The position numbers and the translations under genes are program-made. From Nitrospira sp. (GTDB lineage: Bacteria > Nitrospirota > Nitrospiria > Nitrospirales > Nitrospiraceae): a stretch of DNA of 56,161 nucleotides. The notes under the pieces were generated by a model that searched no databases, was not told the origin of the DNA, and saw nothing but the letters and a program-made list of their open reading frames with translations. The stretch is from assembly GCA_024998685.1 (NCBI GenBank), contig JACOEH010000031.1:1-56161 (forward strand), given 5' to 3'. Shown here piece by piece: positions 16,041 to 24,242 of the stretch (position 1 is its first letter; each line of letters starts with the position of its first letter).

Positions 16041-17129
16041 TTATTGCTCTGGTCTTTGCACGCGCGCGGGGCAGGTATCGGTATCAACATCTGGTGACTT
16101 CAACGAGGTCCTCTTGCTGTCCACCACACCTTGTAGTGTTAACGCAACCGCGTCAAGACTTTCGAGCAACAAGGTGAAGGAATCAGAAACGGTGGTCGGC
16201 ACAACAGATATTGCAGGTTTGGGGGATGCTTCCGAAAATGTGATGCGTCCGACTACGGGAGGATATAGAATCTCCGCAATCGATACTAATGGCATGCGGC
16301 TCAAATCAATCTCACAAGAACAGCTTCCTTCATATTCCTGCTGATCATCCATTCGCACGACCGGGCGAAGGGGATAGCGGCTATTCACTTTGACCACCGT
16401 TCCTACTTCTCCGGTCGTCAATCGCACTGTCGTCCCAAGTGGGTAAACCGAAAATTGCTCCACGAGCGCCTTCAGGATTTCTCGCGGGAAAGTCCTTCGT
16501 TCAACAATCAGAAGTTCCTTGACCGCTTCGTGCGGGAGCAGGCGGCGGCGATAGGGACGCTCGCTCACTAATGCATCGAATACGTCCACCACACCCAAAA
16601 TCTGAGCCATTTCATTGATCTCTCTTCCCGCGAGTCGATTGGGGTAGCCCTCTCCATTGAAGCGTTCGTGAGCCTGGCGCGTCAATTGTGCCAACCAGTG
16701 GTACGTTGGTCCGCAATTCTCGACAACCCGATATCCCAGCTCAGGATGCCGTTCGATGAGTTCCCGCTCTTCCTGGGTCAAACGACCGGCCTTGGTGATC
16801 AAGGGTTTCGGCACGGCAAATAACCCGATATCATGGACGAATCCGGCCAGTGCCAGCCGGTGTAGCTCTTCCCCATAGTACCCAAGACCGATTCCGACTT
16901 TTGTTCCGAGTATGGCCACATTGATCAGATTGGTGATGAGTGGTGAGCCTGACGGTCCGGCTAATGCTTGCACCACGAGCTCATCATTGCACTGCAGCGA
17001 TGAAACGACGTCTTTCGCAAGGGCTTCAAGTGGTTCTAGTGATATGGAACGGTGCTCTTGAACGGCGGTCGCTATCTCGCCTAATGCGTATTCTGCATTG
17101 TGATACCAGTTCGTCAAGACATCACCCAT
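16041..17129 (-). CDS. HD-GYP-like protein with altered metal ligands
   Basis: Residues ~60-225 are an HD-GYP-type fold: FVHDIG (H99, D100), ERHPELG (H128), AHERFNGEGYP (H154, E155) and VVDVFDALVSERPYR (D182). Canonical c-di-GMP phosphodiesterases have HHExxxGxGYP and an early HS motif; here the first His of HHE is Ala153 and the early His is missing (LITNLINVA). Two metal ligands are therefore gone and activity is doubtful. The C-terminal part (~240-360) has beta-rich sequence (TTVRLTTGEVGTVVKVNSRYP) as seen after HD-GYP domains. It ends the chemosensory cluster and may sense or bind c-di-GMP rather than cleave it; that is inference. No ribosome site precedes the ATG. Confidence 0.75.
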   Translation of the reverse strand: MGDVLTNWYHNAEYALGEIATAVQEHRSISLEPLEALAKDVVSSLQCNDELVVQALAGPSGSPLITNLINVAILGTKVGIGLGYYGEELHRLALAGFVHDIGLFAVPKPLITKAGRLTQEERELIERHPELGYRVVENCGPTYHWLAQLTRQAHERFNGEGYPNRLAGREINEMAQILGVVDVFDALVSERPYRRRLLPHEAVKELLIVERRTFPREILKALVEQFSVYPLGTTVRLTTGEVGTVVKVNSRYPLRPVVRMDDQQEYEGSCSCEIDLSRMPLVSIAEILYPPVVGRITFSEASPKPAISVVPTTVSDSFTLLLESLDAVALTLQGVVDSKRTSLKSPDVDTDTCPARVQRPEQ

Positions 17130-17330
17130 GCGCCGGTATTGTCTCGTCGATGGAGCACATGATTGAGAAGAGTTTTCCCACTTCCGATCTCACCGGTGAG
17201 TATCACGATCCCTTTAGGGCATGAATTCTGTACAGCCTTCGTCCCATTACCGTTTCATGTTTGGTCAATGGGACATACAGAACTTCGGATGCGGTACATC
17301 CAATTGGCGGAAATGCAGCTCCCAATGAGC
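17130..17330 (-). pseudogene. Remnant of an ExeA/GspA-type AAA ATPase
   Basis: On the minus strand one frame reads VLYVPLTKHETVMGRRLYR and, after a frameshift near 17222, another reads KGIVILTGEIGSGKTLLNHV. Joined, this matches the start of secretion or polysaccharide-export ATPases ('..LY-T--H-EAL--LLYGI---KGFVVLTGEVGTGKTTL'), including the P-loop GEIGSGKT. Stops occur on both sides, so nothing functional remains. It fills most of the 306-base gap between the pseudo-Hpt gene and the HD-GYP gene, and the HD-GYP start lies at its 3' end. Confidence 0.5.
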
Positions 17331-17435
17331 CTCAGAGGTCGAATCTTGAATCAGACTATGACCTCGTACCGGATCGATTAGTGGCACTAGTAGGTCCATT
17401 TCATTCCAGGACCCCGCTCAGAGCGGAGAGCTGAT

Positions 17436-18374
17436 TCAATGAGGTAATATGTCTTGTATCGCCATGCGCTCCGTCCGTCCGCTTATCACCCATTCCTCAA
17501 TTCCCTTCACGCTCTGGTCAAGCCGTGATTGGATCGCGTCATAGTTTTTCGCGTACACCACCAAGCGGCGCTGGGTCACGATCGTGAGGAAACTGTGCAA
17601 TCCCACAAAAAACACCATTGCCTGGGAAGCATTGACCTGCTGAGCGGCAGACCATAGCTGTGCGACACGTTCAACAACATTTCGTAAGTCGGAGGACGGT
17701 TGGCCCGGGACGATGTCATCATTCTTGAGGATCTGCAGGACAGCCTTCAGATGGGGAAGTTCTTGTCGAACGACTTGGAGAAAGCCTTGGTCTTCTTCGG
17801 CAGAACGGTCGAGGAACTCCTGGATGGAAGCCACATTGCATTGTTCCACCCCACGCTCCATCAATTCTTCAGCCTGAACCATCATCGTCTGAATCACATT
17901 TCGATGGAATGTGTTGCCCGCCGTGCATTGATCTTGAACCCCGCGGAGCAACACCAAAAACTTCTTCGTCTCGATCATCGTTGACGGGTCGTCGTTGGAA
18001 GCCGGTACATGTTTCTCATCAAATGCCACACCCGTTGCTCTCGTCAGAGCTCCATGGACGTGCCCCAGCTGCTTACAGAGCGCGATGAAGTCATCAACGG
18101 AGATTCTGATAGAAGGGTCTTGAACGGCTTCAACGAAGGGAAGGGCTGCGAAACTAGCCCGCTCGACATCGCTCAGAGTGAGCGTGGCTGCTGACCCACC
18201 GAGGTTCGTAATGCCGATCTTGATCGTCTGGGCCAAGGCGCGATGGCGTTCGAAAGGTGGGGCTTGCTGTAATTCATCGAGCGCGACATGAATTTGCTGG
18301 AGCCATTCCTGTGCTTCTTGAACGAACAGTTCAACGAGCTCTTTCTGGAACGCATCTTCGGGTTCAACGGACAT
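17436..18374 (-). CDS. Hpt-like protein lacking the phosphorylatable histidine
   Basis: The N-terminal ~120 residues look like a CheA P1/Hpt domain: ELVELFVQEAQEWLQQIHVALDEL, then a helix aligning with the Hpt active-site helix. Where the neighbouring CheA has AHTLKGSA, this protein has ITNLGGSA, so Thr replaces the phosphorylated His while the GSA turn is retained. The remaining ~190 residues are helical with no motif I recognise. I chose the ATG at 18374, just after the upstream gene ends; the frame is open to 18464 but that part overlaps the previous coding sequence. It could be a decoy or adaptor that binds receiver domains or CheA without carrying phosphate (inference). Confidence 0.65.
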   Translation of the reverse strand: MSVEPEDAFQKELVELFVQEAQEWLQQIHVALDELQQAPPFERHRALAQTIKIGITNLGGSAATLTLSDVERASFAALPFVEAVQDPSIRISVDDFIALCKQLGHVHGALTRATGVAFDEKHVPASNDDPSTMIETKKFLVLLRGVQDQCTAGNTFHRNVIQTMMVQAEELMERGVEQCNVASIQEFLDRSAEEDQGFLQVVRQELPHLKAVLQILKNDDIVPGQPSSDLRNVVERVAQLWSAAQQVNASQAMVFFVGLHSFLTIVTQRRLVVYAKNYDAIQSRLDQSVKGIEEWVISGRTERMAIQDILPH

Positions 18375-18408
18375 CGGCTTCGACTCTTCAGCAATACTAT
18401 CTCGATGT

Positions 18409-19773
18409 TCAGGTTGACTCTCCCCTCCCATTTCCAACCTGGGAGGCCAATCCTGCGATCTCACTTAACTTGCGCGCCATTTCCTCAAGTCGTTTTGTGG
18501 CGTTCTCGGAGGCTTGTTCGGCTTCCACCACATGCCGAGCGAGCATTCCGTTGCGATCTTGTTCTGCGGTCAGAAGCCCTTCCATCTCTCGAACTCTCGT
18601 CGCCACGTTCTCCAATTCGTGAAGTTGCCCCTTTGTCTCTTCTCCCTTCCGTCGTTCCATCGAGAGTTCGGCTTCGAGATTCTGAACACTTCGGTGAAGT
18701 TCCGCTTTCTGCTGTTCAGCAGCCGCGAGTTTTGCTTCCGCGTCTCTTGTTCTGATCGAAACCTGCTCCAAATCCGCCAATTGTTGCACAAGTTGTTCTG
18801 CCGCCGTCCGTTCAACGTGCAGAGCGGACTCCAGGTCTGCAATTCGACCGGAAGCTTTTTGCCAATTCACGGCTTCCTGTCTGTAGGTGTTGATCGCATC
18901 CTGTTCCGCCTTCAGTGCCGATTCCAGCTCAGGGATTCTTGATAGTTGTTGCACGAGTTGCTCTGCCGTTACCCGTTCAGCGTACAGAGCGGACTCCAGG
19001 TCTGCAATTCGACCGGAAGCTTTTTGCCAATTCACGGCTTCCTGTCTGTAGGTGTTGACCGCATCCTGTTCCGCCTTCAGTGCCGATTCCAGCTCAGGGA
19101 TCCGTGATACTTGTTGCTCTACTTTGGCGAGTTTTTCTTGAAGATCGTTGGCACGTTTGCGTTCGGTTTCCAGCAGTGCTCCGCTTTCCTTGGCTCTGGC
19201 GAGCTGCTCAGTGGACTCAGACAATCGTTTAGTCAATTCTTCACAGCGAACTCGGTTTTCCCGTAATTGCTCTTCAACCTCCTTGAGTCTTCCGGCCTCC
19301 TGGCTCAGACTCAGTGGCGGTTGGTCCGACATCTTTATCGTTTTCTCAGCGGGAGCCGCCGCAGGGGCGGTAGTAGGCCCATCGACAACGGCCGGTGCCG
19401 GTTCCTGCCGTTTTGCGATCAACTCGAGGACTCGATCTTTTAGCGATGTACCTTGAAATGGCTTTTTCAATACCCCATCTGCTCGACAGGAGTCGGCCTG
19501 TCTGGTCACTTCATCGTTCACAATTCCTGAGATGAGCAACACGGGCGTCCCTGCAAGGGTCGCATTTCCACGGATAAATGCACAGACTTCATACCCGCTT
19601 TTGTCCGGCATGATGACGTCGGACACGACAACGTCCGGCTGTTCTTTTTCCAGATAGGCCAATGCTTCTTCTCCGTTTGCCGCAAGCGTGACGCCGAGGC
19701 CGGCCTCGGTCAACAGTCGCTCTGCCACTTTGCGAACTGCGATGCTGTCATCAGCTATTAAGATCTTCGGCAT
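18409..19773 (-). CDS. Response regulator receiver domain with a long repetitive coiled coil
   Basis: Residues 1-~120 form a CheY-like receiver: KILIADDS acidic pocket, phospho-acceptor Asp in VVVSDVIMPDKSG, and Lys in GVLKKPF. After a Pro/Ala linker comes about 300 residues of heptad-rich coiled coil up to the C-terminus. This includes a near-identical 55-residue tandem duplication (RIPELESALKAEQDAVNTYR... and RIPELESALKAEQDAINTYR...). There is no output enzyme domain. The ATG at 19773 is chosen over one ten codons upstream because it starts the receiver and has AAAGGTG before it. It lies between CheW-like genes and the pseudo-Hpt gene and could form a filament or scaffold whose state depends on phosphorylation by the cluster CheA. 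Confidence 0.8.
   Translation of the reverse strand: MPKILIADDSIAVRKVAERLLTEAGLGVTLAANGEEALAYLEKEQPDVVVSDVIMPDKSGYEVCAFIRGNATLAGTPVLLISGIVNDEVTRQADSCRADGVLKKPFQGTSLKDRVLELIAKRQEPAPAVVDGPTTAPAAAPAEKTIKMSDQPPLSLSQEAGRLKEVEEQLRENRVRCEELTKRLSESTEQLARAKESGALLETERKRANDLQEKLAKVEQQVSRIPELESALKAEQDAVNTYRQEAVNWQKASGRIADLESALYAERVTAEQLVQQLSRIPELESALKAEQDAINTYRQEAVNWQKASGRIADLESALHVERTAAEQLVQQLADLEQVSIRTRDAEAKLAAAEQQKAELHRSVQNLEAELSMERRKGEETKGQLHELENVATRVREMEGLLTAEQDRNGMLARHVVEAEQASENATKRLEEMARKLSEIAGLASQVGNGRGEST
18821..19107 (-). repeat. In-frame 165-bp tandem duplication
   Basis: The block 18821-18942 recurs at 18986-19107 with one mismatch that I can see (GATC versus GACC), giving a period of 165 bases, or 55 codons. 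The period keeps frame and is compatible with the heptad register only approximately (55 is not a multiple of 7). A more diverged third unit lies on the low-coordinate side. It is coding sequence of the receiver-coiled-coil protein. Confidence 0.85.
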
Positions 19774-19812
19774 GCCTGCACCTTTCGCCCATTCTGAAAG
19801 CACGAGGAATCG

Positions 19813-20259
19813 TCACACAGTCGACCCAAGTCGTGATACCGAAAGAATCGGGATCTCATCTAGGCCATTGGTATAACTGCCTTCGGCCGGCAAATCCTTG
19901 TTTTGGTATGTCTGAATCGTGGCAGGATCACAGGTATGAAGGACCGGAATCTCCTCATCAATGCACATCGCCATCTCTCCGAGGGGGTGCCTTATTGTTA
20001 AACACAAGGGACTGCTCCCTTGTACGGTAAGCCGAAGGGACGCAGCCAGATCGAATACCGGCAGCACAGTTTGCCCCTGACGAACGAGCCCTGTGACAAA
20101 AGGGGTTCGACCAGCGACTGGGATAGATTCATTCCACAGAGAAATACCCGACACATCAAATGTCTTCACTGCCAGTCGCCTTCCTCCCACCGAAAACACC
20201 AACAGCGGCCATGATTGACGTGTTGTTTCCCGCTGATACTTGTGACTGGCTCTCAGCAT
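19813..20259 (-). CDS. CheW-like coupling protein
   Basis: This 148-residue protein has the two-barrel SH3-like CheW pattern: LLVFSVGGRRLAVKTFDVSGI at the start, TPFVTGLVRQGQTVLPVFDLAASL in the middle, and IPILSVSRL at the end. The conserved 'GLVRQ-G--LPV-DL' motif fits the CheW receptor/kinase interface. It is diverged relative to the 26201-26710 CheW and has a short N-terminal tail. It lies between another CheW-like gene and the receiver-coiled-coil gene. It probably links a receptor or the coiled-coil protein to the CheA. Confidence 0.65.
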   Translation of the reverse strand: MLRASHKYQRETTRQSWPLLVFSVGGRRLAVKTFDVSGISLWNESIPVAGRTPFVTGLVRQGQTVLPVFDLAASLRLTVQGSSPLCLTIRHPLGEMAMCIDEEIPVLHTCDPATIQTYQNKDLPAEGSYTNGLDEIPILSVSRLGSTV

Positions 20260-20289
20260 ATCGACTGCCGTCCACCGAAATCTTCGGAG

Positions 20290-20757
20290 CTACCACGTTC
20301 CCCCTGCCCTCTTAGCCGGACCCTCTTCATTGAGGACCCACGTTGCATTCAGCACCAACGCAATGCTTTTTGCGAATAGGATCATGCCTTGATACCAGTG
20401 TCGTTCCGGTCCACAGAACTGCATGGGGAGCGGCAGGACTTGAGACGGTGAGAGTTCAAGAAGTCCCTCTACCGTGGTGACTCGGATGCTCCCGCGCATT
20501 TCTCGTTTGGAAAGCAATACGATACGTGTGTTCGCCCCACCCCGATCATTCGGTAAACTCAATCGATCGGCCAGATTGATGGCTCCATACATTATGCCGT
20601 GAATCATAGGATCCTCATCGTTTCCCGCCTCTTCGAAAGTCAACAACCCACATATAGATTCGGTATCCAATGCCAGATACCGTCCGCCCAATGTCACGAT
20701 GAGAAATCGTGATGGAGAAGCTGGCGACGGAGTTTCCATCGGTTCTCGGATGCCCAT
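20290..20757 (-). CDS. Diverged CheW-like protein
   Basis: About 155 residues with a CheW-like start (RFLIVTLGGRYLALDTESICGLL) and a central IMYGAINLADRLSLP corresponding to the GLINLRG..IP-LDL region of CheW. TTVEGLLELSPSQVLPLP matches the VEG(V)-E segment. The C-terminal 40 residues (WYQGMILFAKSIALVLNATWVL) also fit a CheW barrel end. ATG at residue 7 is an alternative start. It immediately follows the hybrid CheA gene, so it is likely an accessory coupling protein for it. Low similarity makes a loss of one binding surface possible. Confidence 0.55.
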   Translation of the reverse strand: MGIREPMETPSPASPSRFLIVTLGGRYLALDTESICGLLTFEEAGNDEDPMIHGIMYGAINLADRLSLPNDRGGANTRIVLLSKREMRGSIRVTTVEGLLELSPSQVLPLPMQFCGPERHWYQGMILFAKSIALVLNATWVLNEEGPAKRAGGTW

Positions 20758-20832
20758 GCCTAGGCTAGGCCTTCCTTCCCATTCTCTGTAACAAGTTACA
20801 TTTCGTCAATTGATACGAGTATTTCCGCAAGG

Positions 20833-23800
20833 TTACTTGCGCAGCGTCGGAGCCTGTCCAAGCCACCGTTCAACCTCATGCAGCAACAACCGTTCTTCTA
20901 CCGGCTTAGGAATGTATGAATTGGCACCGAGGCTCATCGCCATTTGCCGATGCTTGTCTCGAGCCCTCGTCGTCATGACAACCACCGGTGTGTGTCTGGT
21001 TTCAGGACGACTTCTAAGAGCTTGAATAACTTCAAATCCGTTAAGCTTCGGCATCTCGAGATCGGTGAGAATCATCCGATAATTAGTCGCCGATGCTTTT
21101 CGGAGTCCATCTTCTCCATCAACTGCCGTATCGAACGGATATCCCACCGACTCCAGCATCCTTCCGATGAATTTCCGAATACTTAAGGAATCGTCTATCA
21201 AAAGCAGGCGCGCCTCTTGTGGCGTATTCGACAATAGCTCTTCTGGTAAGGACTGTTTCCGAAGTGGTGTGGTTTTGGAAAAAAGAATGGGAGCAGCCCA
21301 TTCCTTCGTTTCCCTGGACGTCAAACGGCTTGGATCGATAACAAGCACTACCCGTCCTTCCGGATCAATGGTCGCTCCTCCGAAAAACGAATGTTCCAAC
21401 GGTTTTAGTGGTCCGAGCGGCTTAATGACGATTTCTTGGCGGCCCAACAGCTCGTCGACCGCTAACCCTATCGGCGCGCCAGCCGTCCGAACGATCACGA
21501 TCGGCATGGTCCAGTCCATGCTTCCTGGTTTTCGATGAAGGATGTGATAGAGCGATTGCAATTCAACAACTTGTTCGTCGATCTGTAAGAGTTGACGATC
21601 ACCTTCCTCTCGCACGGAGGATGGCGTCGGAATCGAAACTTCTTGAATGCTCAGTAATGGAATCGCATATTTCTCGGTACCCACCCGCACGAGCAACGCG
21701 GTCGCGATGAGAAGGGTAAGAGGGAGATTCAAGGTAAATTTTGTGCCGACACCGAACTCAGATTCCACGTCGATATGGCCGTTCATGCCCTCAATGACTC
21801 GTTTGACCACGTCTAGTCCTACGCCTCGACCTGCTTGATCGCCTACCTTGTCGGCTGTTGAAAAACCAGGCATGAAAATCAATCGAAGGAGGTCTGCATC
21901 CGACATCGTTTGTATCTGGTGTGATGGTACGAGTCCCATCTTGCCGGCTTTGCCCCGTATTTTCTCCAAATCCAACCCAGCTCCATCATCTTCCACCTCG
22001 ATGATGACCGAATTCCCCCGATGAGCCGCATGGAGGTAGACTGTTCCTACGGCCGGTTTACCCTTCGCGATGCGGTCGGCCGTCGGCTCGATACCGTGAT
22101 AGACAGCGTTTCTAACCAAATGCACCAATGGATCCACCAATCGTTCTACGACTGCGGTATCGACTTCCGTCTGCTCGCCTGATGTGACCAAGGACACTTC
22201 CTTATTTAAGGCTCGGGCGCTCTCTCTGACCGCTCGACGATACCTCGTGAACGGTGTTCCGATCGGAACCATGCGGGCGCGGGCGATTTCGTCCCGCATC
22301 AACAACGTCAGGTGTTGGAGATGATTCATCTCGTCATGAGATCGTTTGATGGACCCATCCAGCTGCGACATCGACTCACTGATATCGGCGGTGACCTCTC
22401 CGATGCGCCGAGCCAAAATATTGAAATCGTCGTACTTATCCAGCTCGAGACTGCCAAAATCACCGAATACGGGAAGCCCTTGACTCACCGGCGTGGTCGA
22501 GCTGCTCGATGTGTCCTGATAGCTAAAGGTATGTTTGTCTGCAAAGGATTGGACGGAGTCCACTAAGCGACTTTTGTATACCAATACTTGCTGTGACAGT
22601 TGTTCCAGGATTCGCAGCCGCTGTTCCAATCTGCCGCGTCCGATGACGAGTTCTCCTATGAGGTTCATCAACCGCTCGAGCCGTGCATAACTGACACGGA
22701 TGACCTCGCGTTCCTCTCGCGATTTCTCACCTTGAACTCTTTCCTCCTGTGCACGAGGCTCGTCGTTTTCCGTCTGTCCCACAGTCGCTGAACCGGAGTT
22801 GTCATCCTGTTGATGTGCGGGCGTCGCCTCGTCTGCGATGCCTTGATCTAATTGTCTCAGTTCGGTACGCGCGGCGTCGAATCGTTGCCTCGTGTCGTCC
22901 ATCTTGTTGATGTCTCTTCGCATGAGTACTCGCACAACATCGATGGAGCGAAGCATAAGATCCGTATGCCCGCGTAATACCCTGAGGCTACCGTCACGCA
23001 GCGCTCCCATGAAGTCTTCGACATGATGGATGAGGTCGCCGATTGACTGAAATCCAACGGTGTAGGCGGAACCCTTCAAGGTGTGTGCGCTTCTAAACAA
23101 CTGATTGATCAGTTCCTTGTTTTGCGGATCTTTGTCCAATCGCAGGAGATTGGCTTCCAACAGCTCCAGATACTCTTGTGCTTCAGGGATAAAGTAGGAG
23201 AGCACTTCCGGATCCAAATCCGGAATCAAATACCCATCGAGCAAGTCCGCGGCCGGCGTTTCTCCGCTGACAATGGGCTCATGCCGGACAGGATTCGAGC
23301 TATCCGTATCGAGGCCGTGAGATGGAGTTGCCGGTGCAGGGGAAACGGTCGTCCCTTCAATCATTTCGGTGAGACGATTGAGAAGAAGTGGTATAGCATG
23401 CCGGAGTTGCTGCTTATTTGCCGGCTCATGCCGAAGAATGAGCCGGATCAATTCAGCCGCCTTCGCAAGCCCGCCAAGAAGGTCATCGCTGATGGGAAGA
23501 CGATGTTCACGAACCGCTGCCACACAATTTTCCATCGGATGAGCGATATCTCCGATGACTTGAAATCCTACGGTGTACGCTGAACCCTTCAGTGTATGCG
23601 CCGCACGAAAGAGCCGGTAGATCGAGTCTGCATCATCCCGCTTGTCTCTGAGGATACGAAGCAACCCGTCAATGGTGCCGAGATATTCCTCAGCTTCGGG
23701 GATGAAATAGGATAAGATCTCAGCATCAAGTCCGGGGGACAGGTAGTCTTCATGGATTGTTGACGTGGAAGATGTAGATGCTGTCGTATCGCCTGTTTCT

Positions 23801-24189
23801 CCTTCTCGTTGTTTTATCGATGTCCAACAGCGTTCTATGACCTCTGCATCCTCAACGCCGCCCTGCCCGATAGCTTGAACGACTATCCGAAGGCTTTGCG
23901 TAATGTTCCGCATCGAGCCTACCGCTCGATCCCATTCAGCCGCAGGAATCGGCGTCGCTTGCTCAAGTAGCGTCTCCAAGTACTCAGCCAGCTGAGCGAC
24001 TCCGCTGTAGCCATATAAGGCAGCGGCTCCGCAAATACGGTGGGCGACAATATATTGGTCGGCAAGTTCTTGGGGAGAAGGAACAGCACCGCCGGCCGGA
24101 TGCAATGCCTTGGTCAAGACATCCAACCCATCCGATGCTTCAAGGACAAAAATGCTGATGAGATTTTGCCTGTCGAACTCCGAGCTCAT
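20833..24189 (-). CDS. cheA: Hybrid chemotaxis kinase CheA with three Hpt domains and a receiver (ChpA/PilL-like)
   Basis: This cytoplasmic 1118-residue kinase reads: Hpt1 (His50 in AHRICGAAALYG), Hpt2 (His198 in AHTLKGSAYTVGF), Hpt3 (His369 in the same motif), dimerisation helices (~495-640), HATPase (N box HLVRNAVYHGIE, residues 690-701; G1 DDGAGLD, 734-740; G2 GRGVGLDVVK), CheW-like domain (~825-955) and C-terminal receiver (Asp1043 in LTDLEMPKLNG, Lys in YIPKP). Hpt1 is the most diverged. Such kinases (ChpA, PilL) control type IV pili in other bacteria; the pilus link here is inference from architecture. It should autophosphorylate in response to the adjacent chemoreceptor and pass phosphate to its own receiver and to the CheY-like protein of the same cluster. 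Confidence 0.9.
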   Translation of the reverse strand: MSSEFDRQNLISIFVLEASDGLDVLTKALHPAGGAVPSPQELADQYIVAHRICGAAALYGYSGVAQLAEYLETLLEQATPIPAAEWDRAVGSMRNITQSLRIVVQAIGQGGVEDAEVIERCWTSIKQREGETGDTTASTSSTSTIHEDYLSPGLDAEILSYFIPEAEEYLGTIDGLLRILRDKRDDADSIYRLFRAAHTLKGSAYTVGFQVIGDIAHPMENCVAAVREHRLPISDDLLGGLAKAAELIRLILRHEPANKQQLRHAIPLLLNRLTEMIEGTTVSPAPATPSHGLDTDSSNPVRHEPIVSGETPAADLLDGYLIPDLDPEVLSYFIPEAQEYLELLEANLLRLDKDPQNKELINQLFRSAHTLKGSAYTVGFQSIGDLIHHVEDFMGALRDGSLRVLRGHTDLMLRSIDVVRVLMRRDINKMDDTRQRFDAARTELRQLDQGIADEATPAHQQDDNSGSATVGQTENDEPRAQEERVQGEKSREEREVIRVSYARLERLMNLIGELVIGRGRLEQRLRILEQLSQQVLVYKSRLVDSVQSFADKHTFSYQDTSSSSTTPVSQGLPVFGDFGSLELDKYDDFNILARRIGEVTADISESMSQLDGSIKRSHDEMNHLQHLTLLMRDEIARARMVPIGTPFTRYRRAVRESARALNKEVSLVTSGEQTEVDTAVVERLVDPLVHLVRNAVYHGIEPTADRIAKGKPAVGTVYLHAAHRGNSVIIEVEDDGAGLDLEKIRGKAGKMGLVPSHQIQTMSDADLLRLIFMPGFSTADKVGDQAGRGVGLDVVKRVIEGMNGHIDVESEFGVGTKFTLNLPLTLLIATALLVRVGTEKYAIPLLSIQEVSIPTPSSVREEGDRQLLQIDEQVVELQSLYHILHRKPGSMDWTMPIVIVRTAGAPIGLAVDELLGRQEIVIKPLGPLKPLEHSFFGGATIDPEGRVVLVIDPSRLTSRETKEWAAPILFSKTTPLRKQSLPEELLSNTPQEARLLLIDDSLSIRKFIGRMLESVGYPFDTAVDGEDGLRKASATNYRMILTDLEMPKLNGFEVIQALRSRPETRHTPVVVMTTRARDKHRQMAMSLGANSYIPKPVEERLLLHEVERWLGQAPTLRK

Positions 24190-24242
24190 CGGTCCCTCGT
24201 TACACCGGAAGACTTTCCACGCTCAGCGGATGAGGGAAATTC

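Noticed and set aside
18821-19107. Repeat pattern considered as CRISPR or intergenic repeat
   Set aside because: Only two units, 165 bases apart, in a continuous coding frame; it is a protein-level tandem duplication.
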